18,689 nucleotides of DNA, from contig DHFK01000131.1 in NCBI GenBank assembly GCA_002400365.1, positions 1-18,689 of the forward strand. The letters are read 5' to 3'. The stretch comes from Anaerolineales bacterium UBA4826 (lineage in GTDB: Bacteria > Chloroflexota > Anaerolineae > UBA4142). Below the pieces are notes generated by a model, which was not told where the DNA came from, searched no databases, and was given only the letters and a program-made list of their open reading frames with translations. Both the position numbers and the translations under genes were made by a program. This document shows positions 12,971-18,689 of the stretch, in pieces (the first letter of the stretch is position 1; each line of letters opens with the position of its first letter).

Positions 12971-15136
12971 ATGCCTGAAGTCAGCATTACGAAACGCGAA
13001 GAGGTGAGAAAAAAGTCGTCTGAAATCAAAAAGCCCGCGTCGGCGCGCCGACCCGCTACGTCCAAGCCCGCGCCGTCTGCGGCGCGCCCGCAGCCGGCGG
13101 CGCGGTCGCCACTGACCAAGCCCGCGCGCCCCGCGCACGCCGCGCGGCCAGTTTCAGCCAAGCCCGCTGCAGCCGCGCCCAAGCCCGCGCCGGCGCACAA
13201 ACCGATCGCGCCCGCGCGTCCGGCAGGAGCGGCGGTTGCGACGCCGACCATTGCCAGACCCACGGCGCGCCCCGGCATGCCGGCGCCCGCGCCCAAACCC
13301 GCGCCGCGTCCCGGTGTGACATTGCCGACGCCCCGACCTGCGCCGGTCGCTCCCCCGCCGCCGCCCAAGCCGCCGGTCGAATTGCCGGAGAACCTGACCG
13401 TGCGCGATCTCGCGGCGCATCTCAAAGTGGGACCCATTGATATTATCAAGAAACTCATGGCGAACGGAATCATGGCGAACATTAATCAGCCGATTGATTT
13501 CGATACCGCCGCGCTCGTCGCCGGCGAACTGGGCTTTGAAGTCGTCGAGCGCAAGCCGGTGGTCGTCGAGCCGGAAGTTTCCGCGCTGACGAGCATTCCC
13601 AAGAAACACGAGTACGCCGCCGCGGAAGCCGCCGACCTGGTTCTGCGCGCGCCAGTCGTCACCGTCATGGGGCACGTGGATCACGGCAAGACCTCGATTC
13701 TGGACGCAATTCGCCACGCCGACGTCGCCGCCGGCGAAGCGGGCGGCATCACCCAGCACATCGGCGCGTATCAGATCGTTCACCACGGCAAGCGCATCAC
13801 CTTTCTCGACACGCCGGGTCACGAAGCGTTCACCGAGATGCGCGCGCGCGGCGCGCAAGCCACCGACATCGCGATCATCGTGATCGCGGCGGACGACGGC
13901 GTGATGCCGCAAACGCGCGAGGCGATTGACCACGCGCGCGCCGCCAAAGTGCCGATCATCATCGCGCTGAACAAGATGGACAAAGCGAACGCCAACCCCG
14001 AACGCGTCAAGCAGCAATTATCGGACATGGGGCTCGCGGTCTACGGCGGCAAGGACGAAGTGACGGTCGTGCCGATGTCGGCGCGCCAGAAAACCGGCGT
14101 TGACGATCTGCTGGAAAATATCCTCCTCGTCTCCGAACTCGCGGACCTGCGCGCGAACCCCACCAAACCGGCGTGCGGCATCGTCATCGAATCGAAACTC
14201 GACAAGCAGCAGGGACCGATGGCGACGCTCCTCGTCAACGAAGGCACGCTGCGCGTCGGCGACGTCGTGTTGATCGGCAGTGTGTGGGCGAAGATTCGCG
14301 CGATGTTCAACGATCACGGCGCAGCCGTCAAGGGCGCGCACCCCGCCGACGCGGTCGCGGTCACCGGGCTGTCCGACGTGCCTCCCGCCGGCGAAAAATT
14401 CGCCGTCGTGGAGGACGAACGCGTGGCGCGCAGCAAGGCGGAACAAGCCGCGCTCGCGAAACGCCAAGCCGAACAGAAAGCGACGCGCGCGATCAGTCTC
14501 AACGATCTGTTCGCGCAGTTCCAAGCCGGCAACGTCAAGGAACTCAGTCTGATCGTCAAAGCCGACGTGCAAGGCTCGCTGGAGCCGATCGTCTCGTCGC
14601 TGGAAAAACTGGGCGACGAAAAAATCAAAGTCAAGATCATTCACCAGGGCATTGGCACGATCACGCGCTCCGACGTGATGCTCGCGGTCGCGTCGCAAGG
14701 CATCGTGATCGGCTTTAACACGAACGTCGAAGCGGCGGCGCAATCGCTCGCCGAGAGCGAAGGCATTGATATTCGCCAGTACAATATCATCTACAAACTG
14801 ATCGAGGATATTGACAAGGCGCTCAAGGGGATGCTCGAGCCGGTGTACGAGGATCGCCTGGTGGGTCGGGCGCAGGTACTCCAAGTCTTTCGCGTGAAAA
14901 AAGCCGCGATCGCCGGGTTGCGCGTCACGCAGGGCAAGATCGTCCGCAACGCGACAGCGCGCGTGCTGCGCGGCAGTGTCGAGGTTTTCAAGGGCGCGAT
15001 CGCTTCGCTCAAGCGCTTCACCGAGGATGCGAAAGAAATCGCCGAAGGGTACGAGTGCGGTCTGGGTCTGGACAAGTTCAGCGATTATCACCAAGGCGAC
15101 CAGATCGAGTTCTATCAGAAAGTCAAAGTAAGTTAG
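12971..15136 (+). CDS. infB: Translation initiation factor IF-2
   Basis: The 721-residue GTPase starts at ATG 12971, chosen because AAAGGAG lies eight bases upstream; a 54-residue upstream extension of the open frame covers repeat DNA and is not credible. Residues 1-137 are a basic, Pro/Ala/Lys-rich disordered region. The IF2_N helical domain is at about 139-190 ([11 protein letters not shown]). The G domain (about 225-400) has GHVDHGKT (234-241), the switch GGITQHIG (258-265), DTPGH (280-284), NKMD (334-337) and the SAR motif of G5. Domains II-IV follow, ending with the fMet-tRNA-binding barrel ([18 protein letters not shown]). IF-2 delivers initiator tRNA to the 30S subunit and promotes subunit joining. 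It is shorter than E. coli IF-2 (890) and close to the Bacillus length. rbfA begins one base after its stop. Confidence 0.97.
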   Translation: MPEVSITKREEVRKKSSEIKKPASARRPATSKPAPSAARPQPAARSPLTKPARPAHAARPVSAKPAAAAPKPAPAHKPIAPARPAGAAVATPTIARPTARPGMPAPAPKPAPRPGVTLPTPRPAPVAPPPPPKPPVELPENLTVRDLAAHLKVGPIDIIKKLMANGIMANINQPIDFDTAALVAGELGFEVVERKPVVVEPEVSALTSIPKKHEYAAAEAADLVLRAPVVTVMGHVDHGKTSILDAIRHADVAAGEAGGITQHIGAYQIVHHGKRITFLDTPGHEAFTEMRARGAQATDIAIIVIAADDGVMPQTREAIDHARAAKVPIIIALNKMDKANANPERVKQQLSDMGLAVYGGKDEVTVVPMSARQKTGVDDLLENILLVSELADLRANPTKPACGIVIESKLDKQQGPMATLLVNEGTLRVGDVVLIGSVWAKIRAMFNDHGAAVKGAHPADAVAVTGLSDVPPAGEKFAVVEDERVARSKAEQAALAKRQAEQKATRAISLNDLFAQFQAGNVKELSLIVKADVQGSLEPIVSSLEKLGDEKIKVKIIHQGIGTITRSDVMLAVASQGIVIGFNTNVEAAAQSLAESEGIDIRQYNIIYKLIEDIDKALKGMLEPVYEDRLVGRAQVLQVFRVKKAAIAGLRVTQGKIVRNATARVLRGSVEVFKGAIASLKRFTEDAKEIAEGYECGLGLDKFSDYHQGDQIEFYQKVKVS

Positions 15137-15137
15137 C

Positions 15138-15518
15138 ATGGCGAGTTATCGCGCCGAGCGGGCAAGCCAGCAGATTCACCAACACGTCACGCTCCTCTTG
15201 ACGCGGGAAGTGGCTGACCCTCGCTTGGCAAACGTGAATGTGACGCGCGTGGAGATGACCGGCGATCTGCGCCACGCCAAGATCTTTGTCGCGCCGGTGA
15301 GCGGCGACGCCGCAGCCACCCGGGAGATGATGGACGGGCTGGCGCACGCGACCGGTTTTTTTCGCCGTCAGATCGCGGCGAACCTGGATTTGAAATTCGC
15401 GCCGGAGATCCGTTTCTTGCTGGATCACGCCATCGAAAAGGGCGAGCGGTTCCTCCAGGTCTTGGAGCAAGTGCAAGCCGAGCAGCGCCACCAACGCATA
15501 GAGAAAGGAAACGAATAA
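15138..15518 (+). CDS. rbfA: Ribosome-binding factor A (30S maturation)
   Basis: The 126-residue protein has the RbfA fold signature: an N-terminal helix YRAERASQQIHQHVTLLLTREVADPRL (given here by its ends, residues 4-30), then VNVTRVEMTGDLRHAKIFV strand-helix-strand and the RFLLDHAIEKGERF tail (about 92-105). RbfA binds the 30S subunit near the 5' end of 16S rRNA and helps late maturation and cold adaptation. Length and domain are normal. The ATG lies one base after the infB stop, with AAGT/AAG-like sequence of infB upstream as its weak ribosome-binding region, so it is probably translated by coupling with infB. The operon order infB-rbfA-nrnA-truB-ribF is the classical one. Confidence 0.95.
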   Translation: MASYRAERASQQIHQHVTLLLTREVADPRLANVNVTRVEMTGDLRHAKIFVAPVSGDAAATREMMDGLAHATGFFRRQIAANLDLKFAPEIRFLLDHAIEKGERFLQVLEQVQAEQRHQRIEKGNE

Positions 15519-15614
15519 ACGAATGACTGCGTCATTCGAGAAATCCGTTTTCCCAAAGGCGCCCGAAGTGGAGCGGAGGGAGATAGAGAAAGCGGGTTTC
15601 TGAATTCGCGAACT
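15519..15614. repeat. Inverted repeats between rbfA and nrnA
   Basis: Two structures fill this 96-base gap. CGAATGAC/GTCATTCG (15520-15538) is a perfect 8-bp hairpin with a 3-base loop, starting two bases after the rbfA stop. AGAAATCCG (15539-15547) pairs with CGGGTTTCT (15593-15601) with one G-U pair, enclosing the rest. No T-run follows, so it is not a classic terminator, and nrnA has no visible Shine-Dalgarno sequence after it. Confidence 0.55.
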
Positions 15615-16580
15615 ATGGGAACATTGCTTTCATTCGAAGAAACGGTTGATCTTTTTCGACGGCACGACAAGATTTTCGTCGCCGCGCATATCATGCCGGA
15701 CGGGGATTGCATCGGCTCGGCGTTGGGCTTGACGTGGGCGTTACGCAAACTGGGCAAGACGGTCGCGGTCACTTGCAACGACCACGTCTCTCCCACGTTC
15801 AAGTACCTGCAAGGATTTGAGGAACTGTCAGCCAAAACGCCGGCGGACGAAGAGTTGCTGGTTTTTATGGACGGCAGTTCCGCCGACCGCTTTGGTCCGG
15901 CGTACGATCCTGCCAAGTTCAATGGCCGCCCGGCGCTGGTCGTGGATCACCACGTGACGAACGAGATCTTTGCGCCGCTGAACTATGTTGACAAGCGCGC
16001 CGCGTCCACCGCCGAAATCGTCTATCGCTTTGTGCGCGCCTTTGGCATCCTCTTCGACCGCACCATCGCGGTCTGTCTGTTGACCGGCATCATCACCGAT
16101 ACCCTGGGTTTTCGAACTGCTAGCACGACGGTCGAAACGCTCAAAGCCGCGACCGCGCTGATGGAAGCCGGCGGTTCGATTCCCGAGATCATCGAACATT
16201 CCTTCAACCAGGTTCCGCTTGCCAGTCTGCGCTTGCGCGGCAAGGTATTTGGCGAGGCGACGCTCGACGGCGTGATTCTGTGGGCGGAAATCTCGCAAAA
16301 GACCCTGCGCGAGATTGGCGTGAACGGCAATGGCACCAGCGGCATTATCAATCAACTGTTGAGCGTTGAAACCGCCAAGGTCGCCGCGGTCCTTGTCGAA
16401 AAGGAAAACGGCAAGATTGACCTCGGCTTGCGTTCGCGCGTCGGCTACGATGTGTCTGCGGTCGCCGCGCGCTTGGGCGGCGGCGGGCACAAGCAAGCCG
16501 CGGGCGCGTTGCTCGACGGTCCGCTGCCAGCGGCGCGGGAACGCGTGCTGGCGGAGATCAAAAAGTCTTTGGCGCAATAG
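15615..16580 (+). CDS. nrnA: DHH-family phosphoesterase, NrnA-like (nanoRNase/pAp phosphatase)
   Basis: The 321-residue protein has the DHH-domain metal motifs in order: AAHIMPDGDCIGSA (23-36, Asp29 and Asp31), an Asp in VFMDGSSADRFG (about 77-88), VVDHH (about 101-105), and an Asp in ITDTLGFRT. A C-terminal DHHA1 domain ends with GGGGHKQAAGALL, which binds the substrate's phosphate. Members of this family degrade 2-5-nt RNA fragments from the ends and dephosphorylate 3'-phosphoadenosine-5'-phosphate. Some relatives act on cyclic dinucleotide products (pApA), so the exact substrate is uncertain. The gene lies in the usual place between rbfA and truB. ATG 15615 has no visible ribosome-binding site. 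The stop codon falls inside a repeat shared with the epimerase gene end. Confidence 0.92.
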   Translation: MGTLLSFEETVDLFRRHDKIFVAAHIMPDGDCIGSALGLTWALRKLGKTVAVTCNDHVSPTFKYLQGFEELSAKTPADEELLVFMDGSSADRFGPAYDPAKFNGRPALVVDHHVTNEIFAPLNYVDKRAASTAEIVYRFVRAFGILFDRTIAVCLLTGIITDTLGFRTASTTVETLKAATALMEAGGSIPEIIEHSFNQVPLASLRLRGKVFGEATLDGVILWAEISQKTLREIGVNGNGTSGIINQLLSVETAKVAAVLVEKENGKIDLGLRSRVGYDVSAVAARLGGGGHKQAAGALLDGPLPAARERVLAEIKKSLAQ

Positions 16581-16632
16581 TGCGATAGTTGATCGCCCGC
16601 CAGGAACTATCGCACAATTGCACTAACACGCT
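16576..16632. repeat. Inverted repeat overlapping the nrnA stop codon
   Basis: AATAGTGCGATAGTT (16576-16590) pairs with AACTATCGCACAATT (16605-16619) at 14 of 15 positions. The right arm and its extension (16605-16632) match 747-774 at 25 of 28 positions. The TAG stop of nrnA (16578-16580) is inside the left arm. Confidence 0.7.
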
Positions 16633-16657
16633 CTTGCGCCTAACGCACGATCAAACC

Positions 16658-17617
16658 ATGCGATGCGAAACCTGCGGCGCGCCGCACGCGTGCCCACTCC
16701 AGACGCAAATTCATCAAGGGTCCTCTCCGCCCCACGGGTTGCACGGCATCTTCAACGTCAACAAGCCCGCCGGCATGTCTTCGCACGATGTGGTCTCTGC
16801 CGTGCGGCGCGCCTCCAAAACCGCGCGCGTGGGTCACGCCGGCACGCTGGACCCGCTGGCAACCGGCGTGCTGCTCCTTTGCGTCGGGCAAGCCGTGCGC
16901 GTGACCGAATATCTCATGGACCACGACAAGAAATATCGCGCGCGCGTTCGCCTGGGCGTTGCAACGGACACGTACGACGCGACCGGCGCGGTCGTCGCGC
17001 AGCGCCAAGTCTCCGTAACGCGCGAGGAAATCGCCGACGCGCTCCAGAGTTTCGTCGGCAAGGTGGCGCAAGCGCCGCCCGCGTACTCCGCGCTCAAGCG
17101 CGCGGGGACGCCGCTGTACAAACTCGCGCGGCGCGGGGTCAAAGTTGAAGCCGCGCCGCGCCAAATCGAAATCTATGCGATTGATTTGCGCGCCATGGCC
17201 TTGCCCGAGGTCGAGTTTGACGCGCATTGCAGCAAAGGGACGTACATCCGCTCGCTCGCGCACGACCTCGGCGAGAAACTGGGCTGCGGCGCGCATCTCA
17301 CCGCGCTGACACGCACCGCCAGCGGACCGTTTTCGCTGGACGATGCGCTCCCGCTCGATCAACTGCGCGACGCGTTGGCGAACGGTTACGCAGAACGCTA
17401 TTTGAATCCGTTAGACGATGCGCTGCTCCAATTCGAAGCGATCGTCGTCGAGCCAGAGTCCGCCAGAGCCATCCGGCAAGGCAGAACGATCGCGTGCGGG
17501 CGCGCGTTCACGACGCCGCTCCTGCGCGCGTACTCCGCGGACGGCGAGTGCATGGCGCTGCTGGAGCGCGGCCGGCAGGCGGGGGAATGGAAACCGCACA
17601 AAGTATTCGCCTCTTGA
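16658..17617 (+). CDS. truB: tRNA pseudouridine(55) synthase TruB
   Basis: From ATG 16658 the product has 319 residues. The core begins GIFNVNKPAGMSSHDVV (30-46), with the catalytic Asp65 in GHAGTLDPLATG (59-70), the KKYRARVRLGVATDTYDATG segment (given by its ends, about 91-110) and APPAYSALKRAG. GTYIRSLAHDLG marks the rear of the catalytic domain. A small TruB_C/PUA-like domain (about 245-315, RQGRTIACG) binds the tRNA. TruB makes pseudouridine 55 in the T-loop of tRNAs and acts as a chaperone for tRNA folding. Starts are uncertain: TTG at 16739 would give MHGIFNVNKPAG, which fits the family's usual beginning exactly. The ATG adds 27 residues with cysteines at 3, 6 and 12. A TTG at 16589 lies in repeat DNA and is unlikely. 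No start has a strong ribosome-binding site. Confidence 0.92.
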   Translation: MRCETCGAPHACPLQTQIHQGSSPPHGLHGIFNVNKPAGMSSHDVVSAVRRASKTARVGHAGTLDPLATGVLLLCVGQAVRVTEYLMDHDKKYRARVRLGVATDTYDATGAVVAQRQVSVTREEIADALQSFVGKVAQAPPAYSALKRAGTPLYKLARRGVKVEAAPRQIEIYAIDLRAMALPEVEFDAHCSKGTYIRSLAHDLGEKLGCGAHLTALTRTASGPFSLDDALPLDQLRDALANGYAERYLNPLDDALLQFEAIVVEPESARAIRQGRTIACGRAFTTPLLRAYSADGECMALLERGRQAGEWKPHKVFAS

Positions 17618-17623
17618 CACTCT

Positions 17624-17680
17624 CGATTCTTGATTTGCGATTTTCGATTGAATGAACGTGAAATCGCAAATCGAGAATCG
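17624..17680. repeat. Long hairpin-forming inverted repeat upstream of ribF
   Basis: The 20-base arms 17624-17643 and 17661-17680 (left arm CGATTCTTGATTTGCGATTT) are reverse complements except for one position that still allows a G-U pair. The 17-base loop lies at 17644-17660. The element fills the gap between truB and ribF, starts six bases after the truB stop and ends 17 bases before the ribF ATG. No T-run follows. Confidence 0.8.
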
Positions 17681-17697
17681 GTACTCGAAAATTCGCC

Positions 17698-18621
17698 ATG
17701 GACATCATCCGCGACCTTACCGCCACTCATCTCACCCGCCCCACCGTTCTGACCATCGGCTCATTCGACGGCATTCATCGCGGGCATCAATATCTCATCC
17801 GGCAAGTCCTCGCGCGCGCACAAGCCATCGGCGCGGCGAGCGCGCTAGTCACGCTGCACCCGCATCCCAAAGTCGTCTTGCGTTCTACCTCGCCGCTGCA
17901 ATTCCTCAGCACGCTGGAAGAGCGGCTGGATTTGCTCGCGCCGTTGGGCTTGGACTATGCGGTCGTGTTTCCGTTCAGCATCGAGAACTCGCAAATCCGC
18001 GCGCGCGATTTTGCGCAACTCTTGCTCGACCATTTGCGGATGAAAGAAATCCTCTGCGGCAAGGATTTCGCGCTCGGCTACAAGCGCGAGGGCACGGTCG
18101 AATTTCTGCGCGCGCTCGGCACGGAAAAAGGATTCACCGTCACCGTCGCCGAGCCGCAAGCGTTCGATGGTCAAATCATTTCGAGCACGCGCATTCGTGA
18201 ATTGGTCGCGCAAGGCAATCTGCACCAAGCCGCGCGGTTGCTCGGTCGCCCTCCGTCCGTGCGCGGGCGCGTTATCAAGGGCGATCAGCGCGGGCGCGCG
18301 CTCGGCTTTCCGACCGCGAACCTGGCGCTCGCCGAGCGGCGGTTGATTCCCGCCGATGGCATCTACGCAGTGCGTGTCAAGATCGGCGCTGCGTGGTTTG
18401 GCGGCGCGGCGAACATCGGCGTCCGTCCGACGTTTGATTCAGGGCAGCGGCTGGTCGAAGTGTACATTCTGGATTTCGATGGCGACCTGTACGATCAAGT
18501 GATCGAAATCCAATTCATCCAGCGCCTGCGCGAGGAGCGCAAGTTCGACAGCGTCGCCACGCTGATTGAGCAGATGCGGCGCGATGTGGCGGAGGCGCGC
18601 GCGGTGCTGGCAAGGGCATAG
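17698..18621 (+). CDS. ribF: Bifunctional riboflavin kinase/FAD synthetase
   Basis: The 307-residue enzyme makes FMN and then FAD from riboflavin and ATP. The N-terminal adenylyltransferase domain (about 1-170) has TIGSFDGIHRGHQ (19-31), an HPHP turn, KDFALGYKREG and the ISSTRIRE motif (about 161-168). The C-terminal riboflavin kinase domain (about 183-305) has KGDQRGRALGFPTANL, PADGIYAVRV and NIGVRPTF, with the catalytic Glu-containing strand EVYILDFDGDLYD. Both halves are complete, and the length is usual. ATG 17698 follows a long inverted repeat with no visible Shine-Dalgarno sequence. ribF commonly follows truB and may be the last gene of this operon; what comes after lies outside the window. 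There is no FMN riboswitch-like sequence upstream. Confidence 0.95.
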   Translation: MDIIRDLTATHLTRPTVLTIGSFDGIHRGHQYLIRQVLARAQAIGAASALVTLHPHPKVVLRSTSPLQFLSTLEERLDLLAPLGLDYAVVFPFSIENSQIRARDFAQLLLDHLRMKEILCGKDFALGYKREGTVEFLRALGTEKGFTVTVAEPQAFDGQIISSTRIRELVAQGNLHQAARLLGRPPSVRGRVIKGDQRGRALGFPTANLALAERRLIPADGIYAVRVKIGAAWFGGAANIGVRPTFDSGQRLVEVYILDFDGDLYDQVIEIQFIQRLREERKFDSVATLIEQMRRDVAEARAVLARA

Positions 18622-18689
18622 AGTGCGGGGGTGCGGAGGAGCGGGGGAGATAAGGAGACAAGGTGACAGGGTGACGGGGTGACAAGGTG
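18621..18689. repeat. 8-nt-period tandem repeat after ribF (cut by the window end)
   Basis: Starting at the last base of the ribF stop, the DNA reads as eight 8-base units plus five bases: GAGTGCGG, GGGTGCGG, AGGAGCGG, GGGAGATA, AGGAGACA, AGGTGACA, GGGTGACG, GGGTGACA, then AGGTG. The common pattern is RGGWGNNN. The tract continues past the right edge. It shows the same period and purine pattern as the tract inside the ligase fusion gene (GGGGAGCA). Confidence 0.85.

Noticed and set aside
14018..15139. 373-codon antisense frame opposite infB
   Set aside because: Only GC-driven shadow coding; all IF-2 motifs are on the plus strand.
15519..15614. Intrinsic terminator between rbfA and nrnA
   Set aside because: The 8-bp hairpin at 15520-15538 has no following T-run, and the operon order continues.
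17618..17697. FMN riboswitch before ribF
   Set aside because: The gap is a simple 20-bp inverted repeat and is too short and too AT-rich for the conserved FMN aptamer.

Overview
The window looks like a chromosomal segment of a GC-rich bacterium, most likely an uncultured member of the Chloroflexota (Anaerolineae-like). This is an inference from the kind of genes present, a G5-domain/beta-propeller lipoprotein, GH-like/O-antigen-ligase fusions and the many short degenerate 'fossil' repeats between genes; no database search was possible. No phage, plasmid, insertion sequence, CRISPR array, tRNA or rRNA was seen.

The window has two halves transcribed away from each other from a shared control region at about 6859-7022. 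The left half (1-6858, all minus strand) is a cell-envelope/polysaccharide cluster. In transcription order it holds a G5-domain/TolB-like propeller lipoprotein, a calcineurin-like phosphoesterase, a 892-residue membrane protein joining a degenerate glycoside-hydrolase-like domain to an O-antigen ligase/polymerase domain, a UDP-glucuronate-decarboxylase-like sugar-nucleotide epimerase, and the first 229 codons of a second O-antigen-ligase-family protein that runs off the left edge.

The right half (7023-18621, all plus strand) is housekeeping. It begins with ribosomal protein L25 (own promoter and terminator), followed by the cell-shape genes mreB-mreC-mreD, and then the conserved transcription/translation operon nusA-ylxR-infB-rbfA-nrnA-truB-ribF. 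rimP, which normally precedes nusA, is not upstream of it here. A strong intrinsic terminator lies between a good promoter and nusA, suggesting attenuation. A 380-nt structured stretch with a Shine-Dalgarno-led three-codon reading frame separates ylxR from infB.

The most unusual thread is a set of short degenerate repeats and inverted repeats that sit directly after stop codons or before start codons. One of them, an 8-nt-period tract plus flanking repeat DNA, lies inside the O-antigen ligase fusion gene in frame. Because 8 is not a multiple of 3, slippage there would switch the reading frame. The same 8-nt periodicity returns after ribF at the right edge of the window.
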